Positions 1-5,065 of a DNA stretch of 5,065 bases are shown one piece after another (position 1 is the first letter of the stretch; the number at the start of each line of letters is the position of its first letter). Under the pieces are notes generated by a model. That model was not told the origin of the DNA. It ran no database searches and worked only from the letters and a program-made list of their open reading frames with translations. This DNA is from SpSt-600 sp042408195. Its GTDB lineage: Bacteria; Chloroflexota; Anaerolineae; SpSt-600. The position numbers and the translations under genes were made by a program. The stretch covers positions 1-5,065 of the forward strand of contig JBHOQL010000039.1 of the NCBI GenBank assembly GCA_042408195.1, given 5' to 3'.

Positions 1-428
1 GCCCTGAAATCCTCTGCGAGGATGAGCTCTTCGGCACACCGGGCTCCGATGACCACTTCTACATGGCAACCTTGTGCCACAGCCCGCCGAGCGAGGAAAA
101 GCAGCGGAGCGACACCGTACCCCCCACCGATGAGGAGCAGCCTTTGGCCTTCAATGGAAAACCCCCTGCCGTAAGGTCCCCGCAACCAAAGAGTGTCCCC
201 CGGCTTTCTCTCGTGCAATTGCGAAGTAAAGGGCCCCACGCGAGCCACGGTAATGGTTACCGGGGAATCACTGACGAGGCTAAAGGGCTTCTCATCCACC
301 CCAGGAAGCCAAACCATCACAAATTGACCCGGCGCAGCCTCCAGTTCGCCGTCCAAAATGAAGGTCTTGACGCGTGGGCTTTCGTCCTTTACTGAGCTTA
401 TGGTGAAGGGTGCTGGCAAATTATGCAC
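1..428 (-). CDS. pyrK: Dihydroorotate dehydrogenase (class 1B) electron transfer subunit PyrK, partial (C-terminus outside window)
   Basis: PyrK carries electrons from the flavin of PyrD through FAD and a 2Fe-2S cluster to NAD+, in a PyrD2PyrK2 cytoplasmic complex. Translating the minus strand from 428 gives 142 codons open to the left edge. Visible landmarks are the flavin-domain segment PGQFVMVWLPG (residues 33-43), the FAD-binding strand EKPFSL (46-51), RGPYGRGF (83-90), and the glycine-rich start of the nucleotide-binding domain, LLIGGGYGVAPLLFLAR (98-114). The cysteine cluster that would bind 2Fe-2S lies beyond position 1 and cannot be checked. I chose the GTG at 428-426 because it is the only plausible start close to the pyrD stop and gives a normal N-terminus (VHNLPAPFTISSV). 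It overlaps the end of pyrD by 8 nt. The only good purine-rich site (AGAGGT, 446-451) is 17 nt away, so translation probably depends on coupling to pyrD. A TTG at 419-417 is an alternative start. Confidence 0.93.
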   Translation of the reverse strand, partial: MHNLPAPFTISSVKDESPRVKTFILDGELEAAPGQFVMVWLPGVDEKPFSLVSDSPVTITVARVGPFTSQLHERKPGDTLWLRGPYGRGFSIEGQRLLLIGGGYGVAPLLFLARRAVAQGCHVEVVIGARCAEELILAEDFR

Positions 429-1344
429 GGTGGGTAATTCCGCGTACCTCTTCAATGCGCTGGTATCCAAGTTTTTGCATTAAATCGGCAAGCTCTTGCT
501 GTATGAGGCTGAAGGCCTGGATGCCCCGGTAGTAAACGGCTGAGCCTACTCCGACCGCACTGGCCCCGGCCATTATCATTTCCAGCGCATCCTTTCCAGT
601 TACGATCCCACCAGTACCGATAACTGGAACTTTCACCTTTCGGGTTATCTCGTACACGCATCGCAAGGCTATGGGCTTTATGGCCGGCCCGGAGAGTCCT
701 CCCGTCCGGTTGGCCAGGATGGGGCGGCCAGAGTAGACGTCTATAAGCATTCCGGCCACGGTGTTGATGGCGCATATGGCATCGGCACCGGCCTCTTCAA
801 CGGCACAGGCTATCTCCGTTATGTCGGTCACATTGGGCGAAAGCTTCACTATAACCGGGACGGAAACGACAGCCTTTACAGCTTCGGTAACAATAGCTGC
901 AGCTCTCGGGTCGGCAGCAAAGGGGCGTCCAAATTCCTCTTCAACATTGGGGCAAGATATATTGACCTCAATGAAATCAGGAGAGGCACGGGAGATGATG
1001 CGGGCGGTTTCAGCAAATTCCTCCACGGTCCCCCCGAAGATGCTAGCGATGATGGGAGCCCCCAGAGGGGCGAGGAGCTTTTTAGCCTCGGCGATGGTTC
1101 TGGCCATGGCTTCCGCACCGGGGTTAGCAAGCCCGACCGCATTTATCAGGCCGTGGCCCCACTCCAATACGGTGGGATTGGGGTGTCCGCGGCGCGGTGC
1201 AAGGCTGCACGACTTGGTAGTAACGGCACCGGCGCCGGCCTCAGCCACCCGGGCCAAGAGCTCAGGGCCTGTCCCCAGTATGCCAGAGGCCAAAATCAAA
1301 GGGTTTTTCAACTTGCGGCCACATAAATTCACCCCGAGGTCCAA
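421..1344 (-). CDS. pyrD: Dihydroorotate dehydrogenase, class 1B catalytic subunit PyrD
   Basis: This FMN enzyme oxidises dihydroorotate to orotate, the fourth step of UMP synthesis. The protein has 307 residues, the usual size for the family, and is a complete TIM barrel: NPLILASGILG (14-24), the FMN-contacting TTKS (42-45), NAVGLANPG (68-76), NISCPN (128-133), KLSPN (167-171), INT (193-195), TGGLSGPAIKP (214-224) and the phosphate-binding GTGGI (243-247). Cys131 in NISCPN is at the position of the catalytic base; a cysteine there marks class 1, whereas membrane-bound class 2 uses serine. There is no N-terminal membrane segment. The adjacent pyrK supports class 1B, the NAD-linked form, over class 1A. 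The start is TTG at 1344-1342, 2 nt after the pyrFE stop; a GGGGGGAG ribosome site 5 nt upstream supports it. I see no missing key residue. Confidence 0.97.
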   Translation of the reverse strand: MDLGVNLCGRKLKNPLILASGILGTGPELLARVAEAGAGAVTTKSCSLAPRRGHPNPTVLEWGHGLINAVGLANPGAEAMARTIAEAKKLLAPLGAPIIASIFGGTVEEFAETARIISRASPDFIEVNISCPNVEEEFGRPFAADPRAAAIVTEAVKAVVSVPVIVKLSPNVTDITEIACAVEEAGADAICAINTVAGMLIDVYSGRPILANRTGGLSGPAIKPIALRCVYEITRKVKVPVIGTGGIVTGKDALEMIMAGASAVGVGSAVYYRGIQAFSLIQQELADLMQKLGYQRIEEVRGITHRA

Positions 1345-1346
1345 TT

Positions 1347-2744
1347 TTACTCCCCCCAGAGTTCAGCGGAAATCCTGTCCTTTTCTTCTAACGAAAGCCG
1401 GCCCTCCCTCACCAGCACTTCCAGCATTTCCCTGAGCCGCAGGAAAGAATGAAGCCGGTACCCTTTAGCCTCCAGAAACTCTTTCCCTCCCTGCTCCCGA
1501 TCTATGAGCACCACGATGTCCTTGACCCTGAGGCCGGCTTGCTCAAGGGGCTCTATGACCTTCAGCTTGCTCTCCCCCGTCGTTATTAGATCATCTAACA
1601 CCACGGCGCACTGGCCAGGCTTGAATTCCCCTTCAATTGTCCGAGCAGTGCCGTAGGCTTTGGCCTCCTTACGGGGGTAAATTAGCGGCTTATTGACCTC
1701 CGCGGCCGCCAGAGCACCCAAAGGCAGAGCAGCGTAAGGTATAGCTGCTATAAGGTCAAATTCAAGGGGAGAAAGAAGTTGCCCATATGCTGAAATGACT
1801 TGCCGCAACAGGTAGGGAAAAGAAGGGACAAGGCGCAGATCAATGTAAATGGACGAGGTCTTTCCCGAAGCCAGGGTAAAGGTCCCAAAACGTATGCAAC
1901 CGGAATCAAAAAGGCTCAAGGTTAAACGCGCAGCGAGGGGAAGATTTGCTTTCCCTTCTGAGGCCTCTCGGATGCAGTTTATGCGCTCCCGGTATTCGGC
2001 GGCGGCCTGACGGGGATCTCTGGCGTAAATAATATCGCGGGAGACATTCACGATGACTTTTCCTTCGGGCCCAGCCAGCCCTGCAGTCAGGGCTGCCTCT
2101 AAATCTCCTCCCTGGGCTCCCACTCCTGGGAGCAAAAGCCAAGCTTCTGGCGCTACCTCCCGCACTGAGCGGATCGCCTCTGGGTATGTGGCTCCCACCA
2201 CCAGACCAATGCGTGGCGAGAGGCGCGTCGCCCACTTGGCCACTTTGAGATAGAGAGGCTCTCCCTCCGCCAATCGGTCCTGAAAATCCGTAGCCCCGGG
2301 ATTAGAAGTGTGGCACAGGACGAACAGGCCTCTGTCACCATAAGCCAAAAAAGGGCCAAAGGAATCAGCTCCCAAGTAGGGGTTAAGGGTGACCGCATCA
2401 GCGCCAAAGAACTCAAAAGCTGTCGCTGCGTAGGCTTCAGCAGTGGAACCTATATCGCCCCACTTGGCATCAAGGATTACAGGAACTTCGGGCGGGATGG
2501 CCTTGATGGTCTTTCGAAGGGTCTCAACCCCTTCTGAGCCCAACGCCAGGTAGAAGGCGAGGTTGGGTTTGTAGGCGCAGACCAAGTCGGCGGTGCTTTC
2601 AAGGATTTTGAGGTTGAAGGCCAAGATGGGGTTTTCTTCTTTCCGGAAAGCCTCGGGAATGCGGACTGGATTGGGGTCAAGTCCTACGCACAGGAGGGAG
2701 TTATTTCTGTTCACTGCCTTCTGCAATTTTTCCCAGAAATCCAC
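1347..2744 (-). CDS. pyrFE: Bifunctional orotidine-5'-phosphate decarboxylase / orotate phosphoribosyltransferase (PyrF-PyrE fusion)
   Basis: This 465-residue cytoplasmic protein carries out the last two steps of UMP synthesis. Residues 1 to about 262 are an OMP decarboxylase of the longer bacterial/archaeal PyrF subfamily: LLCVGLDPNP (17-26), AYKPNLAF (57-64), the catalytic ILDAKWGDIGST (90-101) with Asp92, Lys94 and Asp97, LLPGVGAQGGD (204-214) and the phosphate-site Arg in NVSRDI (233-238). Residues from about 268 to 465 are orotate phosphoribosyltransferase: FGTFTLASGKTSSIYIDLR (286-304), the mobile-loop motif PRKEAKAYGT (357-366), the PRPP-binding VVLDDLITTGESK (381-393) and DREQGG (415-420). 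The reading frame is unbroken across the junction, so this is a true fusion. The order is the reverse of animal UMP synthase. The GTG start at 2744 has an AGAGG site 7 nt upstream and a promoter directly in front, so it is the first gene of the operon. The residue after catalytic Lys94 is Trp, where I expect Arg in close relatives. Confidence 0.96.
   Translation of the reverse strand: MDFWEKLQKAVNRNNSLLCVGLDPNPVRIPEAFRKEENPILAFNLKILESTADLVCAYKPNLAFYLALGSEGVETLRKTIKAIPPEVPVILDAKWGDIGSTAEAYAATAFEFFGADAVTLNPYLGADSFGPFLAYGDRGLFVLCHTSNPGATDFQDRLAEGEPLYLKVAKWATRLSPRIGLVVGATYPEAIRSVREVAPEAWLLLPGVGAQGGDLEAALTAGLAGPEGKVIVNVSRDIIYARDPRQAAAEYRERINCIREASEGKANLPLAARLTLSLFDSGCIRFGTFTLASGKTSSIYIDLRLVPSFPYLLRQVISAYGQLLSPLEFDLIAAIPYAALPLGALAAAEVNKPLIYPRKEAKAYGTARTIEGEFKPGQCAVVLDDLITTGESKLKVIEPLEQAGLRVKDIVVLIDREQGGKEFLEAKGYRLHSFLRLREMLEVLVREGRLSLEEKDRISAELWGE
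1350..1357 (-). promoter_or_regulatory. Ribosome binding site of pyrD
   Basis: The minus strand reads GGGGGGAG, ending 5 nt before the TTG at 1344. It lies inside the last codons of pyrFE (Trp-Gly-Glu). It decides the choice of TTG as the pyrD start and implies that ribosomes finishing pyrFE can reinitiate on pyrD. Confidence 0.75.
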
Positions 2745-2751
2745 GGCTTTG

Positions 2752-2756
2752 CCTCT
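2752..2756 (-). promoter_or_regulatory. Ribosome binding site of pyrFE
   Basis: The minus strand reads AGAGG, 7 nt before the GTG at 2744. The spacing is good and supports the non-ATG start. The same five bases are complementary to CCTCT at 2769-2765, just upstream, so the site could be occluded by a small hairpin if the transcript begins far enough upstream. Confidence 0.7.
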
Positions 2757-2763
2757 GTGTTTT

Positions 2764-2799
2764 TAGAGGGTATTATAACGGGCTTGGAGTTTGGGTCAA
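2764..2799 (-). promoter_or_regulatory. Sigma70-type promoter of the pyrFE-pyrD-pyrK operon
   Basis: On the minus strand there is a -35 box TTGACC (2799-2794, five of six consensus bases), a 16-bp spacer and a perfect -10 box TATAAT (2777-2772). Transcription should start near 2766-2764, giving a leader of only about 20 nt before the pyrFE GTG. This is the best promoter match I found in the intergenic region, and its placement directly ahead of the pyr genes supports it. The short leader excludes a conventional attenuator or PyrR-binding leader. The initiation region reads CCCTCTAAAAA. Confidence 0.8.
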
Positions 2800-2935
2800 A
2801 ATTTCCGGGGGCTCCTTGGGAGAATTGGGGGTGTGCTTCTTGGCAATTCTGGTTCAAGATTTCCATCATTTCCCTGAGGGCGCACTATTCAGACCCTATG
2901 GCAAGGGGTAAGCTCATTGGATCCCCTTGGTTTTA
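2800..2935. other. Gene-free stretch upstream of the pyr promoter, with two weak dyads
   Basis: No reading frame here resembles a protein. Two inverted repeats are visible. The first is AGAATTG (2821-2827) with CAATTCT (2844-2850), 16 nt apart and ending 22 bp upstream of the -35 box; it could be an operator. The second is CAAGGGG (2902-2908) with CCCCTTG (2923-2929), which overlaps an alternative pairing of GGGTAA (2906-2911) with TTACCC (2933-2938). Neither is followed by a T-run, so they are not canonical terminators. Both are short enough to occur by chance. Confidence 0.35.
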
Positions 2936-3027
2936 CCCACCCCCGTGGGCTTAAGGTCCACCACGGCTCAGGGTCCCACTCGCGGGCGAGTTGCTGGAGG
3001 TGGCGGGTTGGCCCCATCTAAAGTTCT

Positions 3028-3046
3028 TTGGGGGAACATCCCCCAA
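3028..3046. repeat. Hairpin in repeat unit 1
   Basis: TTGGGGG and CCCCCAA form a perfect 7-bp stem with the 5-nt loop AACAT. The equivalent position in unit 2 keeps the stem but changes the loop. No T-run follows on either strand, so it is not a standard intrinsic terminator. Confidence 0.7.
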
Positions 3047-3086
3047 GCCCCCTGCCAGGGAGCAAGCCCCCTGGACCCCCATTTTC

Positions 3087-3102
3087 GCCCACCCCCGTGG
3101 GC
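3087..3102. repeat. Hairpin at the boundary of units 1 and 2
   Basis: GCCCAC, loop CCCC, GTGGGC: a perfect 6-bp stem at the start of unit 2. The same element starts unit 1 (2936-2949, 5-bp stem) and unit 3 (3238-3253, with one wobble pair). It marks the repeat period. Confidence 0.65.
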
Positions 3103-3179
3103 TTCGGGTTCGCCTTGGCTCAGGGTCCCACTCGTGGGCGGTTTGCTGGGGGCGGCGGGTTGCCCCCATTTGGAGTTCT

Positions 3180-3198
3180 TTGGGGGCATATCCCCCAA
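3180..3198. repeat. Hairpin in repeat unit 2
   Basis: TTGGGGG and CCCCCAA with the loop CATAT, at the position matching 3028-3046 in unit 1. The stem is unchanged while the loop differs (AACAT against CATAT), which hints that the fold matters more than the sequence, though two copies are few. Confidence 0.7.
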
Positions 3199-3202
3199 GC
3201 CC

Positions 3203-3218
3203 CTTGCCGGGGGGCAAG
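3203..3218. repeat. Second hairpin in repeat unit 2
   Basis: CTTGCC, loop GGGG, GGCAAG: a perfect 6-bp stem 4 nt after the previous hairpin. The unit 1 counterpart (about 3051-3066) is weaker because two of the loop/stem bases differ. Confidence 0.6.
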
Positions 3219-3520
3219 CCCCCTGGACCCCATTTTCGCCCGCCCCCGTGGGCTTCGGGTTCACCTTGGTTTAGGGTCCTACTCGTGGGCGGTGGCAGAG
3301 GTTTGTCCCTTGCCCCCGATTTTGTTTTCCCAAGGGGACACCCCCAAAGCCCCCGGGAAGGGGCCAAACCCTCCACCCCCAGCTTTGCTCGCTTCTGTGG
3401 GCTTAGGGTTTGCCATGGCTGATAGTCCTACTCGTGAGCAACGGCAGGGGGAAGCAGCTCGCTCTCTGTCTCGTTTCCCGTGGGGTAAAGCCCTCCCACC
3501 CCACCTTGCTTATCCCCACC

Positions 3521-3584
3521 AGTCCGGGTTAGCTCCGGCTTGGAATTCCGATCATAGGCAAAGAGCATCTCATTGCGAGCGATT
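3521..3584. other. Spacer downstream of the WD40 gene, no clear terminator
   Basis: This is the sequence directly after the WD40 stop codon in the direction of transcription. I see no stable GC-rich stem followed by a T-run. Termination may be factor-dependent or may happen in the hairpin-rich array further downstream. Confidence 0.4.
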
Positions 3585-5065
3585 TTACCGCGGCACGAGA
3601 TTCCCCTCAGAGTTCACGATGAGCTTCGTCCCTGGAGGGTAAGTCTTTCCTTTCAGAGTGATTTCTCCATCCACTACATCAATCCCAAGCCCTGGGGGAA
3701 AGGTTAACCATTCCTCGAACACACCTACAGCAGAGCCGGGTAAAAGAGTAGCTCCAGTTGTTAGGGTGTACTGCCCTGATACAACTTCCAGCCACAAAGG
3801 TTTTCCATATTTGCCAGGCCCCAATTTAATGAGTACCAAAGGTTTCTTCACAGGAGGAACCGGTGTGGCTGTAGGTGTGGGTGAAGGACAAACGGACGCA
3901 ACCTCCGGCTCACGAACTTCAAAGTTATCAAATTCAAAAGTTGCTTCGTCTCCCGGATTGTAAAGACCGATTACCAATCCCACCTTGCCTTTAGGCACCC
4001 TAGAATCCGAGACGCTCGCTACCCAACGGCTGTTTATCCATAACGTGAAAAGCGAGCACTTTCCCTTGACCTCAAGCCGGTTCCACCCATCTGATACTAT
4101 TGCCGACGAAGTCGTCCAATCCACCAATGTTTCCCATTCGTCCTCCTGGGAGAGCCACAGGCCATATTTTTGCATTCGTGGGGTAAGAGCGAACAGATAG
4201 AAATTATCATCGCTGAGCCTGAAGACCACGCCTATTTCGGCATCCTCTGGGCCGCTGACTTGCCTTACATCTACCGAAAGGTAAAAATCGGACAGAGTTT
4301 TAATCTCTGGCCACGACCATGTGACAACATCTTCCTTTGCTTTCCCTTCCCACCGATATACACCCCCGGCAATCTGCTGGGTGAACGAAAACCAGAATTC
4401 ATCCTCTTTCCCCAAGGAGGTTGGCCAATCGTTCCGGTTGTCGTCAAAGGTATCGCTCAGAACGGTGGTCCATCCAGGGAGAATGTTCAGTTTATCCAGG
4501 TTCCAGAGCCGCACAGTATCATCGTACGAGCCAGAAGCTAAGAAGGTACCATCGGGAGAAAAGGCCACTTTGTCCACCCATTCTGCGTGGCCTGTCAAGA
4601 CGCGCAGCGGTTTCCAGTCGGAAACGTTCCAGAGCCATACAGCTCCGTCGGACGTCCCTACTGCCAGCAGAACCCCATCGGGTGAAAAGGCGACGCTTTC
4701 CACTCCTCCAAACCCAGTTAGTTCGCGCAGGAGAACGCCGTCGGAAACCCGCCAGACCCGCACAGACCAATCTTCGGATCCCGAAGCGAGCAGAGTTCCA
4801 TCTGGTGAAAAGGCCAAATCCTCTATTCTATCCGTGTGTCCTGTCAGAGTATGCAGAAGTGTCCCGTCAGAAACTCGCCAGAGCCGCACAGTTTCATCGT
4901 CTGAGCCCGAGGCCAATATGGTTCCATCTGGGGAGAAAGCCAGGCTATACACCGATTTTCCGTGCCCTTTTAAGGTATGCAGGAGAGAACCATTGGAAAC
5001 CCGCCAAAGACGCACTTCGCCACTATCCCATCCTGCAGCTAGTAAGGTTCCATCCGGTGAAAAGG
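3585..5065 (-). CDS. WD40-repeat protein with beta-sandwich and C-terminal domains, partial (N-terminus outside window)
   Basis: The frame is open to the right edge. The GTG at 5015 lies inside a WD repeat and is not the true start: the 16 codons upstream, FSPDGTLLAAGWDSGE, are normal WD40 sequence. Counting from there, residues 1 to about 196 hold one partial and four complete WD repeats of 41-42 residues, each with (A)FSPDG, LASGS-like and VRLW-like strands. A full propeller usually needs about seven, so more should lie beyond 5065. Residues about 202-384 (SDTFDDNRNDWPT to FDNFEVRE) are rich in alternating hydrophobic strands and look like a concanavalin/LamG-type beta-sandwich. A linker, CPSPTPTATPVPP (392-404), leads to about 85 residues I do not recognise, ending TKLIVNSEGNLVPR. 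The layout suggests a surface or secreted scaffold protein, but no signal peptide can be seen. Binding partner and function are unknown. No other gene is visible in the same transcript. Confidence 0.9.
   Translation of the reverse strand, partial: FSPDGTLLAAGWDSGEVRLWRVSNGSLLHTLKGHGKSVYSLAFSPDGTILASGSDDETVRLWRVSDGTLLHTLTGHTDRIEDLAFSPDGTLLASGSEDWSVRVWRVSDGVLLRELTGFGGVESVAFSPDGVLLAVGTSDGAVWLWNVSDWKPLRVLTGHAEWVDKVAFSPDGTFLASGSYDDTVRLWNLDKLNILPGWTTVLSDTFDDNRNDWPTSLGKEDEFWFSFTQQIAGGVYRWEGKAKEDVVTWSWPEIKTLSDFYLSVDVRQVSGPEDAEIGVVFRLSDDNFYLFALTPRMQKYGLWLSQEDEWETLVDWTTSSAIVSDGWNRLEVKGKCSLFTLWINSRWVASVSDSRVPKGKVGLVIGLYNPGDEATFEFDNFEVREPEVASVCPSPTPTATPVPPVKKPLVLIKLGPGKYGKPLWLEVVSGQYTLTTGATLLPGSAVGVFEEWLTFPPGLGIDVVDGEITLKGKTYPPGTKLIVNSEGNLVPR
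4476..5065 (-). repeat. WD40-coding tandem repeats, period about 126 bp
   Basis: On the plus strand the CCATC-type core (complement of the Pro-Asp-Gly codons) recurs at 4549, 4675, 4798, 4924 and 5050. The spacings are 126, 123, 126 and 126 bp, that is 42, 41, 42 and 42 codons. The DNA stays similar between copies (for example the TCTGGTGAAAAGGC-like segment), as expected from internal duplication or gene conversion. The repeat with 41 codons (GGVESVAFSPDG) lacks one residue in the loop between blades and follows a GF in place of the usual GH. Confidence 0.88.

Larger units (their letters stand above)
2936..3520. repeat. GC-rich tandem repeat array, four units of about 150 bp with internal hairpins
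   Basis: A unit beginning near CCCACCCCCGTGGGC recurs at 2936, 3088, 3239 and, degraded, at 3388, giving periods of 152, 151 and 149 bp. A second anchor, GGGTCCCACTCGTGGGC, recurs at 2971, 3123, 3274 and 3423 with the same spacing. Units 1 and 2 are about 85% identical by hand count. Unit 3 is similar in its first 60 bases and diverges after that. Unit 4 is more degraded and seems shortened. Each good unit has several dyads, annotated separately. Reading frames of 100-200 codons cross the array on both strands, but they encode only Pro/Gly/Trp-rich periodic sequence with no recognisable domain or start signal, so I treat the array as non-coding. It lies between the WD40 gene and the pyr promoter. 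The right boundary is approximate. Confidence 0.85.

Noticed and set aside
357..366. Loss of catalytic-loop histidine in the PyrE half (residues 357-366 of the fusion protein, KAYGT in place of KDHGT)
   Set aside because: Tyr at this position is also found in eukaryotic UMP synthases (KDYGT), so it is an accepted variant and not evidence of inactivation. The coordinates given are protein residues; the codons lie near 1647-1676.
63..395. Plus-strand open frame of 110 codons at the left edge
   Set aside because: It is antisense to pyrK, whose FAD and nucleotide-binding motifs are clear on the minus strand.
761..1435. Plus-strand open frame of 224 codons
   Set aside because: It lies opposite pyrD and the end of pyrFE, has Ala/Ser/Thr-rich composition without any domain, and the minus strand there has unambiguous family motifs.
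3028..3218. Intrinsic terminators in the repeat hairpins
   Set aside because: The stems are strong, but no run of T follows on either strand; at most they could pause polymerase.
2936..3520. CRISPR array
   Set aside because: The period is about 150 bp with similarity running through most of the unit, not short identical repeats separated by unique spacers, and no cas gene is present.
3568..3586. Fragment of a dispersed repeat containing CATTGCGAGCGA
   Set aside because: It resembles the start of a repeat motif seen in many bacterial genomes, but only about 12 bases match and they overlap the WD40 stop region, so chance is likely.
3028..3642. Plus-strand open frame of 204 codons, and similar frames on both strands across 2927-3422
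   Set aside because: Their products are periodic Pro/Gly/Trp-rich translations of the 150-bp repeat, open in several frames at once because the repeat is GC-rich, with no domain or ribosome site.

Overview
The window looks like bacterial chromosome, most likely from the phylum Chloroflexota (Anaerolineae-like, perhaps thermophilic). That is an inference from three things seen together: a PyrF-PyrE fusion in that domain order, a class 1B pyrD/pyrK pair, and a WD40 protein whose beta-sandwich and C-terminal parts are joined by a Pro/Thr-rich linker (SPTPTATPVPP). No rRNA or other firm taxonomic marker is present. Every convincing gene lies on the minus strand, so transcription runs from right to left.

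Right part (3585-5065): the 3' portion of a gene for a WD40-repeat protein. It enters at the right edge inside a WD repeat, then encodes a beta-sandwich-like domain, a Pro/Thr linker and an unrecognised C-terminal domain. Its start is outside the window.

Middle (2745-3584): about 840 bases without a gene. Next to the WD40 gene is a GC-rich, hairpin-laden tandem array of four units with a period of about 150 bp (2936 to about 3520). Long reading frames here are products of the repeats and carry no protein family signal. Between the array and the pyr genes is a short stretch with two weak dyads, then a good sigma70-type promoter (TTGACC, 16 bp, TATAAT on the minus strand).

Left part (1-2744): a compact pyrimidine operon in the order pyrFE (OMP decarboxylase fused to orotate phosphoribosyltransferase), pyrD (class 1B dihydroorotate dehydrogenase catalytic subunit), pyrK (its FAD/iron-sulfur electron transfer subunit, cut by the left edge). 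The genes are 2 nt apart or overlap by 8 nt, and all three use non-ATG starts (GTG, TTG, GTG). Together they cover the last three steps of de novo UMP synthesis: dihydroorotate to orotate (PyrD/PyrK), orotate to OMP (PyrE) and OMP to UMP (PyrF). The predicted leader is only about 20 nt, which leaves no room for a PyrR-type attenuator; a start-site or ribosome-access mechanism is possible but unproven.

The most unusual items are the hairpin-rich tandem array, the architecture of the WD40 protein, and a short inverted repeat that pairs the pyrFE ribosome binding site with the transcription initiation region. I found no RNA gene, CRISPR array, transposase or clearly new system.
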